A DNA stretch of 64,000 bases from Aricia agestis (Eukaryota > Arthropoda > Insecta > Lepidoptera > Lycaenidae): NCBI RefSeq assembly GCF_905147365.1, contig NC_056416.1, forward strand, positions 6,220,001 through 6,284,000. The letters are read 5' to 3'. Positions 45,831 to 56,444 of the stretch are shown here, piece by piece. A program made the position numbers and the translations under genes. How positions within the stretch are numbered: the first letter of the stretch is position 1; every line of letters begins with the position of its first letter. Under the pieces are notes generated by a model that saw nothing but the letters and a program-made list of their open reading frames with translations, was not told the DNA's origin and did not search any database.

Positions 45831-45993
45831 TGCGCGATGATGATTAGAATTTATTGATCCCGGAAAAAGATACATATTCTGACCGTATTGATTGATCAAA
45901 GTTTACCTTCGTCAGCAACATCTAGATTCTAGTCTATTACAAGTGTATGTAATAGACTAGAATCTATGTATAATCTAATCTATGTATATATAT

Positions 45994-46330
45994 GTGGGAG
46001 AGCCATGCTTCGGCACGAATGGGCCGGTTCGACCGGATAAATACCACGTTCTCACAGAAAACCGGCGTGAAACAGCGCTTGCGCTGTGTTTCGCCGAGTG
46101 AGTGAGTTTACCGGAGGCCCAATCCCCTAACCCCTACCCTATCCCCTTCCCTACCCTCAACTATTCCCTTCCCTTCCCTACCCTCCCCTATTACCCTATT
46201 CCCTCTTAAAAGGCGGACAACGCACTTGCAGCTCTTCTGATGCTGCGAGTGTCCATGGGCGACGGAAGTTGCTTTCCATCAGGTGACCCGTTTGCTCGTT
46301 TGCCCCCTTATTTCATAATAAAAAAAAAAA
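45994..46330 (+). mobile_element. SINE-like element (family S2)
   Basis: From GTGGGAGAGCCATGCTTCGG to CCCCCTTATTTCATAATAAA. B-box-like GGTTCGACCGG. It has the longest CCCTA/CCCTT-rich middle of the four copies. Confidence 0.87.
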
Positions 46331-46679
46331 GTGTAGCTAAATACCATTTTGTTTCGCATTTCTTGCTACCTACGCGTGTTTTTCCTGACATTATCTGTTG
46401 CATTAGTTGCATTATTTTAATGACTCGCCAATCAAAATACTAGTTATATGTACAGTCGTGCGGTAAACAATTTGGGTGTCGTAATACACGATTTCGGACT
46501 ATTATGTATCGCCGGCGACTCGGAAAAATCATAGAGCGTGGCGGACAATCGACAACTTATTGTGATAGATTTGGAGGTTTTTAACAGTACTACGCAATGA
46601 AAACTTCGTAAACAGGTGTCATAACTGTATTTTGCAAAACGTTAATAATATTGTTAACTAGATGAGCCGTGAACTAATC

Positions 46680-46790
46680 ACTTTCCTCCTATCACCTTCC
46701 GTAGACATCCACGAGTATTTCAAGACTAAAATTAACCAAATCGGTTCAGTAGTTTTCGAGTCAAAGCGAGATTAACAAAGTTTTAAATTC
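46680..46790 (-). repeat. Helitron family C fragment
   Basis: GAGTATTTCAAGACTAAAAT and CAAATCGGTTCAGTAGTTTT are inverse-related to the family at 48046. Only the middle of the element remains. Confidence 0.5.
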
Positions 46791-46800
46791 ATGTGTTCAA

Positions 46801-47375
46801 TCTTATATACAGTGTGTAACAAAAATAAGTGATAATACTTTAGGGCATGTACGTGTTACTTGTAGAGAGTTCACTGTAAAAGTAGCAGCGCTGAAAGACG
46901 AAAAAAATTTTTCACTTATGTATGGGGAAACTCGTGACGCTCGGGCCCTTGCCCATACAAAAGTGAAAAAATTTTTTCGTCTTTCAGCGCTGCTACTTTC
47001 ACAGTGAACTCTCTACAAGGAACACGTACACACCCTAAAGTATTATCACTTATTTTTGTTACACACTGTATAAAATTCTCGTGTCACAACGTTAGGCCGC
47101 GTACTCCTCCGAAACGGCTTTACTGATTTTAACCAAATTTTATATGCATATTCAGTGGGTCTGAGAATCGGCTACTGGGTACTTTTTATATTGATAAGTG
47201 CATTTGTTGAATAAATAATAGTAAATTATTACAACTCGAGACTGACGGCGACAATTGTTTGTGCGACGGGATAGCGATGGACGTTGCCATGGTGACATAC
47301 TTATTTAGTCACTTCAATAAAATAATACGGGCGAAATACTTTATATGGCAAAGAAACGTTTGCCGGGACAGCTAG
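46801..47375 (+). mobile_element. Helitron family D, interrupted by a MITE
   Basis: Starts TCTTATATA after A (46800) and ends CCGGGACAGCTAG before T (47376). The start is split by the MITE at 46810-47068; without it the 5' end reads on into TAAAATTCTCGTGTCAC. The body includes CTCCTCCGAAACGG and a 3' GTTTGCCGGGACAG segment shared in part with family C. No Rep/helicase frame. Confidence 0.8.
46810..47068. mobile_element. Family T MITE inserted in a Helitron
   Basis: CAGTGTGTAACAAAAATAAG to TTTTTGTTACACACTG, flanked by TA (46808-46809, 47069-47070). Full length and very similar to 6702-6959; both termini carry the same GGG-to-GTG change. Confidence 0.9.
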
Positions 47376-48045
47376 TATTTATATAAAGATTAAAATCAAA
47401 AATGTATTTCACTCAAAACTACAAAATCCCATTTTATCCATATATCAAGCGTAGGTATCTTGTTAAAACAGGATCAAGAGGGTAAGACGAGACTTCTGGA
47501 ATATAGCCGATTTGTTATGACTTTATCTTTATTTCTATTCCTCTTTAAATATAGGAGCTCCCGCAGCACAGCTAGCGCTAAAAAGAGATAAAAATTGCTA
47601 TACAGAAAATAAATCCAGGTGAATAATTTTTGCATCAGTTATCCTGCATGCGATCGAAATATTTCAACCGTACTCATGTTTATTAAATGCGCAATATATC
47701 TCAGATATTGGTAGATTAATCCTGGTTTATTGAAAGGACATGGACATTGCAGGGAAAAGTTATTATTGGTTGGTTAATTAAGCTTTATTTTAGTCCTGAT
47801 TTCCGATAACGAAAACTTTAATGAATATGGTTTTCATAGAGTAGATCACAATTTGGAATTTTACAAAGGCATAAGTTTATAAGTTTGTTACTTCTTCAAG
47901 CAGAAAAACAGAACGGATTGTCGTCAAATGATTTCACCATAGCTTAAGCTCTGGATTCATTTTTACTAGGTTATTTCATCCCAAAAATACTCCTGTAGGA
48001 TATTGTATTGAACTTATAAGTAACTATACTTAATTAAAGTTATTT
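47376..48045. other. No recognised gene or repeat
   Basis: Unique AT-rich DNA. Confidence 0.4.
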
Positions 48046-48341
48046 TCTATATAATATATAAAAATGGATTTTCAATTGTGTTAGTAACGCTAAAACTCGA
48101 AAACGGCTGAACGGATTGGGCTAATTTTAGTCTTAAAATATTCGTAGAAGTCCAGGGAAGGTTTTAAAGTGACACGAAGTTCACCGGGACAGCTAGTCTA
48201 TATATATAAAAATGGATTTTTTGTGTTAGTAACGCTAAAACTCGAAAACGGCTGAACGGATTGGGCTGATTTTAGTCTTAAAATATTCGTAAAAGTCCAG
48301 GGAAGGTTTTAAAGTGACACGAAGTTCACCGGGACAGCTAG
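48046..48341 (+). mobile_element. Two Helitrons (family C) head to tail with no spacer
   Basis: Copy 1 (48046-48196) starts TCTATATAATATATAAAAA and ends CACCGGGACAGCTAG. Copy 2 (48197-48341) begins at the next base with TCTATATATATAAAAATGG and ends with the same CTAG, followed by T. The two are nearly identical apart from a small indel near the start and one or two substitutions. Non-coding. Confidence 0.9.
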
Positions 48342-48524
48342 TGTTATATTATATTAGCTAAGAAATATTAGTATGTTAATCCAGATTAATCCCGTGACTA
48401 TTTCTGGAGCTGGTCAATTGCTATCCTGCCGTTAATTTGCATGAATTGTCCGGGTGTCGGTTTAGGTGCGCTAGTCCGCACTCGGGTCGCGTCATATCTA
48501 CACGCTTACTGAATACTCCGGAAT

Positions 48525-48632
48525 CCGTTTACATTGATAATTCCGGACTTTTGGAAGTATCCGTTCTACATCGATAATTCCGGAATTTAGGAAATATCTG
48601 TTTACATTGACAATAACGTAATTTAAAAAAAT
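48525..48632. repeat. Three-unit tandem repeat of about 36 bp
   Basis: Units start at 48525, 48561 and 48598 (CCGTTTACATTGATAATTCC and variants), the third more diverged. Two carry TTCCGGA. They end about 65 bp before the candidate ATG at 48699. Confidence 0.7.
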
Positions 48633-48639
48633 TCTTCGT

Positions 48640-48727
48640 TAGGAATACGAGTAATGAGTGAAGTGTGATTGTGTATACTGTATAACATAGCAGCGACAAT
48701 GCGCCAAAGATATCAACTCAAACAAAC
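48640..48727 (+). CDS. Candidate alternative first exon 1c (short coding part)
   Basis: An ATG at 48699-48701 with A at -3 reads nine codons (M-R-Q-R-Y-Q-L-K-Q) plus two bases AC, then a donor GTATGT at 48728-48733. Phase and last two bases (AC) equal those of exon 1b at 32266. The left limit of the 5' UTR is arbitrary. It is weak alone; interpreted as one of several alternative first exons of a + strand gene. Confidence 0.35.
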
Positions 48728-48733
48728 GTATGT

Positions 48734-49316
48734 ATACTTTTATTTTTAAGCCATTTTGCAAATATTACGTACCTATATAGCTATACAATGAGCAAATATA
48801 GAGTAAAAGTAATTAAAAGTGACTATCGCTCATTTTGTATCGTGCGTCTCATTCCAAAATTAGTTTTTGAGGTTGTAAAATAATAGTAGTACTTGGTTAC
48901 AATGTCTATGTTTTTATTTAATATCTTATTTATGTTATAATATATTGGATAATGTTTAATTTATTAGTTTTATATAGGTTTTATACAACAACGAGATGAC
49001 CTTGAGATGAATTGACATTGGCACCAATTTTGTGAAAATCTTTGCTCTAATTTTAACCGCCATTAAAATTTACGGTGACAATATGAGATAAGAAAACCTA
49101 CTAAGTTGTAGCTAGTAGATAAGAAAGAATAACTACTCTGTTTAGATTCTTTGACACTGAATTTCAGCTTTAAGACAAAGTTATGGGAAAAGTTAACTTA
49201 GAAGAATCAAATATTCTGAGCTTTTTACGTGTAATCTTCTATTTACATATTCGTAGAGCTTTATAAGTATAGTCTGTTGTTATCACTATATAAGAACTAG
49301 GTTTTGTCTGCAGCGG
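48734..49316. other. No recognised gene or repeat
   Basis: AT-rich unique DNA, presumed intron if exon 1c is real. Confidence 0.4.
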
Positions 49317-49419
49317 AATATTTACTTAGGTATCCCAAATTGGGATACCTAAGTAAATATTTTGACAAATAAATTTTGTTCCATTTGGATTCCCAATGGA
49401 ACAAAATTTATTTGTCAAA
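49317..49419. repeat. Two adjacent perfect hairpins
   Basis: Hairpin 1 is 49317-49361 (22-bp arms, one-base centre; TTTACTTAGGTATCCC and inverse). Hairpin 2 is 49361-49419 (24-bp arms, 11-bp loop; GACAAATAAATTTTGTTCC and inverse). The arms are perfect as far as I can compare. Confidence 0.88.
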
Positions 49420-50313
49420 TAGTATAAGCCACAGAGCTTACTACCAAAGTACAAAACCGATCAGCAGTAACGTGAATAACAAAGATTAGAATATTAACAA
49501 AATAGACACTACGTAATACAAATTCGACGTTTTGTACCTACGAGCATGTACTTCTAGCTATCTCCGTTTAGTCAATCTGATCACGAGCCGATAAAATGAC
49601 CATAAGTGGTAGAACAATGGAGGAAAGTGTTCCGCGTTACATACACCTAAACAATGACATTCCTTCCCGTACCATAATATCATAGATTCAATAAGCGTTT
49701 AGACATGCCACGGTTTTGTAGGCTCTGCATTAGAACTATATTTTATTAATCTACAAGATGTTGGCCGAAACTTTGTTGCGGTGAATATCGTGCGCGGGAA
49801 CCGTACATTTCTATGGAATAAAAGCCAACCTATATCCTTTCTCGGGGTTGGGAGAACACCAGCCTATGTGTTAAGACATATGAAGAGGCCAACAGATAGA
49901 CAGACGTAAGACAAACACAATTTCACGCGCATTTATAATTCATGTCAGTATTTATCATTATACTTATTAGTTTTTTGCTATAAGAGTTACGGCTAACTTA
50001 AGAAGTTAAAGCTCTAGAAAGGAGGCTGTTATTTTGTGCCATTTCTCTTCGTCATCACATCTACACGGGAACCTAAAATTGTTAATGATATCACCTTGGT
50101 CGTATGCAGGCTGTTTGTTAATGATATCATGTGTCATTATCAATAACGTATGTCTTTATGTGGGGCGTTTGAAGGTTCTAGTACCATACAATACACGCCA
50201 TTAAATTGCGCATTGGCTCTTCAGTCTTCTGGTACAATATAAAACCTTTTTGCGTTTGAGTTTCGGGCGTCATCTCGTTTTCTTTATAATAATCAATATT
50301 ATTATAAAGGGAA
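49420..50313. other. Helitron family A fossil at 49755-49950, otherwise unique
   Basis: GAACCGTACATTTCTATGG, GACAGACGTAAGAC and TTTCACGCGCATTTATAATT at 49755-49950 resemble family A in minus orientation, heavily decayed. The rest shows nothing. Confidence 0.5.
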
Positions 50314-50496
50314 CTAGATAACACCCGCAACCCCCAAACGCAAATTTTGTTTATCGCGCGGGAACCGCAAATTTTTTCGGGAAAAAAAGTATCCTATGTC
50401 CTTTGCCGGGACTCAAAGTATCTCCATATCACATTTCAGCAAAATCGGTCCAGCGCGGCAGTTTGGTTTGGCGGCGCATTTATTATAATAGTAAGA
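50314..50496 (-). mobile_element. Helitron family A, internally deleted
   Basis: CTAG at 50314-50317, then ACCCGCAACCCCCAAACGC (hairpin damaged), GGGAACCGCAAATTTTTTC and AATCGGTCCAGCG. The TCTG-repeat part is missing before GCATTTATTATAATAG. Confidence 0.75.
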
Positions 50497-51574
50497 CGTA
50501 ATGAATATGGAAATATGGATCTATTAGCTATCGGTAGTGCCGTAAATAGCCTTTTTTGCACCCTGTGCGAGTGCGCCCTTGCTTTTTTTTTTAGATATTA
50601 TAGGTACCCAGGGCAATTCTATGTATAGGCCTATTTTATTTCATTCAGGGTGATAAAGTAAAACATGGTGTTGACTGTTGGTACTAAAATTTTGGAAAAC
50701 AAACTTTTTTTTTAAAGAACTGATATGGGAAAACAAGCAGGCGAGCAGTCTGATATCAAGTAGGCCTTTCGCCTGTTATGATTATACCACCCACACTGTG
50801 CAGCCCTAAGTGGGAAAAAATGCTGTATAAAATAATATACCTGCCTGGTCTGGCCATTTTTGCGCACCCCAGAGTCTACGCCCTGTGCCTGGGCACCGGT
50901 GGCACCGCCCTATTTACGGCACTGGCTATCGGCTATCGCTAGGCGACATTTAGGTACGCAACTTTCTTTTACTTGGCAAATATAAACGGCTGAATATTAC
51001 GCGAGAAAAAGTATAGATCCACATACCTAATCTATAACAATTATTAAGAGTACATAGTGATTTTCATAGTAAGGACGTAACTCGTAAGCCTCTGTGATAA
51101 AGTTATTACATAGTTACGATGTAAAGTAAAATGTATTTTTTCTTGCAAATTATCCAATTGCGAATGTTGTACCGACAGACGAAAATAATTCGTTGGAAAG
51201 CCACAACAAGCTTAATTGGGGTTTCAATTTAATTATGGTATGTTTGTGATCTGTCGCATTTTTCATCTGCTTCTGAGTTTGTAGGTGAAGTAAATGCACT
51301 GTATATCAGATGTCATAATATTATTACAATCAACTACTAATTCAACAACAAGATATACTTAACATTCGCTTGTACTTGTATTGCAGTAATAGTATTTTAG
51401 GACATTGCTACGATGTTTCCACGCTTGAGGCATCATCAGCGTCGACAATAAACAAAAAGTTTTGTTTGACGTATGACGAGTGCAACATGTCGGATTTTGG
51501 TCGGATTATTTACTGCATGTGTTAGTAACGCCCTCTGCTCCAACCTTTGCGTAATATTAATTTTATTTAGTGGT
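50497..51574. other. No recognised gene; possible SINE fossil
   Basis: 50704-50812 (T run, then GGGAAAACAAGCAGGCGAGC) may be a very old SINE piece. 50860-50930 is GC-richer. Nothing else is supportable. Confidence 0.3.
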
Positions 51575-51687
51575 AGGGTCAGAATTGACAGATTTGACAG
51601 CGTGAGACGTCTCGCAAATCTGTCAAATACATACAAATTTCGAAATTAATCTACGCGTCGCGTTGCGGTTGCGGTTGAATTGACCCT
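51575..51687. mobile_element. Small MITE, about 113 bp
   Basis: The ends AGGGTCAGAATTGACAG and TTGAATTGACCCT are inverted, with an internal hairpin (GACAGATTTGACAG / CAAATCTGTCAAAT). One terminus type also occurs near 4573. Confidence 0.55.
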
Positions 51688-51837
51688 TAGATTGCTTTTC
51701 GTCCCATAGAGCAAACTCTACATTTTAAAGTGCTATCTTCTTAGTTAGGGGGTGCATACTGCATATTTTAGTTTATATTATGTTACCATTAATGTGCGTA
51801 AACCAGTTAGACTGCAGATTAACAAGTTATTTTGCAG

Positions 51838-51846
51838 ATTATCTGG
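51838..51846 (+). other. Possible 9-base microexon
   Basis: TTATTTTGCAG immediately precedes ATTATCTGG, which is followed by the consensus donor GTAAGT at 51847. The frame is unknown. It could be chance; listed only because nearby signals suggest a long + strand intron. Confidence 0.15.
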
Positions 51847-52155
51847 GTAAGTCAGTTAAAGTACGAAAAGATTATTCTATTCTCATTAAATTACATAAAA
51901 CACGTTCTTGTTTAAATAAAACATGTTATTTTGTTGTAGAGAATTATATGATATAATTTTTTGGACATAAACAAGGAAATAAATGATTAAATTTTAAGTA
52001 AAATATTACTCCACTAATAAAATATTATAACTGATTGTGTCATATAGGTCCCTAGGAAAAAAAACCAATCAACACAACAACAGTCTTGACAAGCTTAAGT
52101 CAAAGTTTTTAGGACTTTTACGAAGAAAGAGAATGCAAAGTAATTAGGTAAATTT

Positions 52156-52193
52156 ATATAAAAAGCTTATATGTGCATATAAGCTTTTTATAT
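52156..52193. repeat. Short perfect hairpin
   Basis: 18-bp arms (ATATAAAAAGCTTATATG and inverse) with a 2-base loop. No context suggests a terminator function in this genome. Confidence 0.75.
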
Positions 52194-52326
52194 CAATATC
52201 ACACTTTAACGTATGGTATCAGGGTATCTGCAGATTAGGTAATCCAATTTACCTAGGTAGGTAATATGCACGTTAACGTATTCTGCCATCTAACGGTAAC
52301 ATATTATATTATAATTGTATATTATA

Positions 52327-52551
52327 CGGAATGTTACAAAACTAAGTGATAAATAACTAAATAATATACTTTAGGGTGCTGAGTGTATTTATATGAGTCT
52401 CCTATATAGAAGTTTTAACTTTTAGGTGAGCAAAATCATAATGCTCGGGCGCGTGCCCAATAAATCTCAAAAAAGTTGCTCTTACAGCGCCTCTACTTTC
52501 ATAGTGAACTCTATGTATCTAATGTATAATCACTTAGTTTTGTTACACTCT
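52327..52551. mobile_element. Family T MITE, old copy
   Basis: GAATGTTACAAAACTAAGTG on the left and CACTTAGTTTTGTTACACTC on the right, with GCGCCTCTACTTTCATAGTG inside. Many differences from 6702-6959. Confidence 0.75.
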
Positions 52552-52745
52552 TTATAGTAGATTACACTACTGAACGCAATAGATATTATTAGAAGTATGA
52601 ATGGATAATAATGAATTATGAAATAACAATTATGCTTGCCGGAAAACATCGCCTACTGTTTTCACCCACTAAGGTCGCCGTTTAGTTGAATAAATACTAT
52701 GTTAATTGTCATTAATACGGGATATCCCTTAACGTGGGATTGTAA

Positions 52746-53024
52746 GGGCCTTATCACACTGGCGATTAGCGAGCGATTTGAAAGCGACGCGACTGCGCAG
52801 CGCACACGCCGCGATGACGCCGCGATTGCGCGGCGTGCACGCAGCTTGCCTTCGGTGTTTTGGACACTTAGCAGCAAAATGGATTCTGACGTCACTCCCT
52901 AGACGAGTCTACTATATACATATAATAATAATCTGTGTACAAAATGGCGTCCACACCACGCGGCGACGACGCTGCGCTGTCGCGTCGCTTTCAAATCGCT
53001 CGCTAATCGCCAGTGTGATAAGGC
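52746..53024. mobile_element. MITE with TAA duplication and CpG-rich arms
   Basis: GGGCCTTATCACACTGGCGA on the left and TCGCCAGTGTGATAAGGCAC on the right. The pairing extends through TTAGCGAGCGATTTGAAAGC for about 50 bp. TAA flanks both sides (52743-52745, 53025-53027). Three overlapping open frames come from the arms and are not genes. Confidence 0.88.
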
Positions 53025-53410
53025 ACTAAGGTTTTAAAACGCATAGACCTTAAATAAAATAAATTTACTGATTTTTAAGAAATTTTGATATATCGATAGA
53101 TCTAAGAATTGGCCCCGAACACAACGTTAATAATTTACGTATGGCGTACCTAATTGTAGTTTTTAAGAGTTTCAACTTTCAGGTTTTTAATTTATGTAAT
53201 AAACCAGGAAAGGAGCAAAAAATCACCTAAATTGCGATTGTCACCACTCACCACTAGTCGCCCATAGCCACTCTCTCGCATTTGAGGGTGACAACTGACA
53301 ACTATTATAACTCCTCTCCTCTCCTCTAGTGTTGCGTTTATAATCCTCTATCTTCATTCTATTTCTATCTTTTCAAATATATTAAAATTATTTTCTACTT
53401 AAAAATTAAT
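53025..53410. other. No recognised gene or repeat
   Basis: Unique DNA leading into the pyrimidine tract of the splice signal at 53429. Short CTCCT-rich run near 53310. Confidence 0.4.
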
Positions 53411-53435
53411 CTTTTTTTTATCTTTTCAGGTAAGT
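53411..53435 (+). promoter_or_regulatory. Candidate recursive splice site (zero-length exon)
   Basis: CTTTTTTTTATCTTTTCAG at 53411-53429 is a strong pyrimidine tract and acceptor. The next bases are GTAAGT (53430-53435), a consensus donor, so a splice into this acceptor regenerates a donor with no exon between. This juxtaposition is the ratchet-point consensus described for giant Drosophila introns. Strand and position fit a + strand gene running through the window. Confidence 0.5.
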
Positions 53436-53776
53436 TCCAGACACATAAACTCATGAAAGACGGACCTTAATTGGATCAAGTTGGATATTTGTGGAATGAT
53501 AACTGTAAATTTCTTTGATACTTTAGCATGAATTTAGCACGTGATCCTAGGTCAGGATGCAAGTATCAAAACTATTCGCGAACGTTTATATGCAATTGAG
53601 AGGCTTGTCAGTTTTATGAATATAAAGTAGGTACGAATTCAGCCTGTCCCCAATTGAAACGACACATAACACTATCATCACTTTATGAGGCGACACCTAA
53701 CACTTTGATCACCTACTGGCGTAGCACCTAATATTATTATTACCGACCTACTGTTGTACCACTTTATAATAATAAT

Positions 53777-54126
53777 AGCTCCTACACCGGTTTCGGTGAC
53801 GGTGGCCGGTTTCATTGAAACCAGGCCAGCTACGCAGGAGTAATTTTATAGTGCCCAAGTGTGTGCGCAGTACACAAGAGCACTCTCTTTTCCTTTACTC
53901 TCATAACCCAGTGGGACGGAAGACCGACACGACTGGCGAGAGATCAGGCGCAGGACCGACTTTTCACATGCCCATCCGACGCATGGATCATCTTACTTGT
54001 CAGACAATCAGGTGATCAGCCTACACTGTCCTAACCAAACTTGGAAATAACATGTTCCCAACGCAGGAATCGAACCCACGACCTCCGAGTCAAGAGCCGC
54101 GCTCTATACCACTAGACCACGGAGGC
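53777..54126 (-). mobile_element. tRNA-derived SINE (family S1)
   Basis: Minus orientation. B box complement GGAATCGAACC at 54066-54076 and tRNA-like head ending GACCACGGAGGC. Very similar to 16432-16783, including the spacing of the boxes. No clear duplication found at the ends. Confidence 0.9.
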
Positions 54127-54290
54127 CTAATACCACCTACCTGAATATTGAAGTAGGTACCAATTACCGCTTTTAATAATCGAGAGTCATTATTACACAC
54201 CTTACAGACTTTACAGTTAGGTATACATTTTTTTGCTCTATTATGTCAAGCGACTTTTGTAACGTACCAGGCAAGGACAACTTTGTATTA

Positions 54291-54641
54291 GGCACCCATT
54301 ACACGCTCACGCAAGCGACAGTCAATTCCGTTAATTATGAATTATGTTTGACTGATGGTGACTGATGGACTGACGAATGCTATTAGACGGTCACTCAATT
54401 CTCTTCAGTTTTATGTCAGTCAAAGCCAAAATTTTCAAAGGTACCATACGTTTCTAATTTTTTTCCTATTTTGTCAGATGTGACATTACTCACTCAAAAT
54501 TCGTGACTGATGGTTGCATGAAGCAAAAATCAAGATGAACTTCTGCAACCGTCTGTCACGCTCTTCCACGGTAGGTTATCCACCAGTCACAGCCATGACT
54601 GTGGTAAAACTGACAGTAAAACCTACCGTATAATGGATGCC
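54291..54641. mobile_element. MITE with TTA target duplication
   Basis: The ends GGCACCCATTACACG and CGTATAATGGATGCC are inverted with a few mismatches. TTA flanks both sides (54288-54290, 54642-54644). The interior has repeated GACTGATGG-type motifs. No frame. Confidence 0.75.
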
Positions 54642-54644
54642 TTA

Positions 54645-55900
54645 GGTCTGCTGTGCAAGTATCTTTATTACTCAGAGGGCTAGTGTGAAAATGATTGCTT
54701 CAATATTATTTTAAATTTTACCAGTCGGTTTCATTCTAACTTTGAGCCCAACTTGTTCTTAGAACACCGACAATATTACAAGACATTACCCAAGATTTCT
54801 GAGAATGCAAATCTAGTAGCCATTATGTTAGTCGGGAATGCGGAACGGAATTCGAGTGCCTAGGACCTAGGCTAGGTCTTAGACCAGTAAAAGGCCCGTT
54901 GTGAGCTCTAAGGCCGCTCAAATTGCTATTCAAATGATCTAATTGACATTATCTGTGCCATCTTATTGGATAATAGACCCTACTCAATTGGTATTACAGC
55001 TACAGGGTACTTTGTAAGTCGTGACTAGCGGAAAAGTACCTATGCGTGAAATTTAAAAAAATAATTTTAATAAATACTATGCAATACCTTCATGATATGT
55101 AAATTATATTATTATGAAGAAAAATTATATATCATTAACCGTCCTTGGCAAAAATTCATAGTTGACAATGAATATCAATAAATTAGAAAATACAATTTCG
55201 GTACAACTTTTCGTATGAAAAATTGTTGCCTACGACTTTTCCGTAACCTACATTTTTCCGCAAACAAAAACCTATATTATCCTTTCGGTTTAGACTTTAC
55301 AGGGAAGAGACAGATTTTCGCAGTTCCCTTATTTACAATAATATTGTAAACTTGTACGTCCAAATCTATGCTAAAACGTGGATTATCGGCAACCAAACTT
55401 GCAACCTTCTATTCAGTTATACCGTAATATTTCGGCAACCGTTCGGAAGTAAACGGTTCTCCGCAACTCTACCGACAGGTTCCGTACAACCAGACCACCA
55501 GATAATAACCGTGAAAGGTGGTCAGCTTACAACACTAATCACTGCATGTCACTTGCTATTTGGAACATAAATTGTTGTAACTTTCTTAAAAGCCATCAGC
55601 CAACAGACAGAATTTATCGTATATTTTAGCAAAAATTAGAAATATCAAATTTTAATTACTAACACAGAATATTATGAGTAATTACTAATTATGCAATAGT
55701 ATGTAGATTGTAGGTATATTATTTCTTTCTCTTCAAGGTTTTCTTATTATTTCTAAGGTACAGGCTCTCACCTGTATGTAAATAAAATAAAACACGTACA
55801 AAACATATTTCGCAATAAATTCATTTTAAAATCACGTGTCTATGCCTGAGTTAGACATTTCGACACATTAAATAAACAAAGCAATACGATATTTAACAGT
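54645..55900. other. No recognised gene or repeat
   Basis: About 1.3 kb of unique DNA. An open frame at 55352-55570 has no recognised domain. Confidence 0.4.
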
Positions 55901-55914
55901 CAGCCATATTAACA

Positions 55915-56088
55915 CAAGTGCGGTTCGGGGAAGACGCCATTTTGTTTTCTTAAATTCTTTTTCCGCGTATATACTTTTGGCGCGTAAATTATTTTCCTGC
56001 TTAAATTGTGAGTGATGTACTCAGACGGTGTTTACCTTCCGTTTATCGGCAAATACCTTGTGTTTATGCTTCACGGTTTCAGTAGAAG
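55915..56088 (+). CDS. Weak candidate alternative first exon 1d
   Basis: An ATG at 56015-56017 (G at -3) opens 24 codons plus 2 bases to a donor GTAAGG at 56089-56094. The upstream segment has CGCCATTTTG, a motif common near insect promoters. The phase equals that of exons 1a-1c. The coding part has hydrophobic residues but no recognised motif. It could instead be a non-coding first exon, or chance. Confidence 0.25.
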
Positions 56089-56444
56089 GTAAGGCGTTTT
56101 ACAATATCAACTTACGATAATTATTATTACAGTATTACGTGCATGCCAGCGCTACGCAGCGATTGGTTTAGCGCGCGGGAAATTTTTTTTGCGATAAAAT
56201 GGAGGACATACGTAACGCGATGTCATAGCTGGGGCTCGGAGTTGGGACTAAAAGTTTCTGTGTTCTTTCTCCTTTCATCCGGTTAGCTGTTTAATCCTGA
56301 GCAGGTTCAAGACAAACAATTTACGCATTTTAAGTACATTTTATTTTCATTAAGCGTTATTTAGGACTATGAGCCAGTTAGGTTAAGGTAAAATCTCAAA
56401 TTACAAATAAAGATTAAAGGGTCACAATTCCCAATGCTCACTAA

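Noticed and set aside
52156..52193. Rho-independent terminator-like hairpin
   Set aside because: The genome is eukaryotic and no gene ends here.
52662..53029. Three open frames on both strands at a GC-rich block
   Set aside because: They are produced by the inverted arms of the MITE at 52746-53024.
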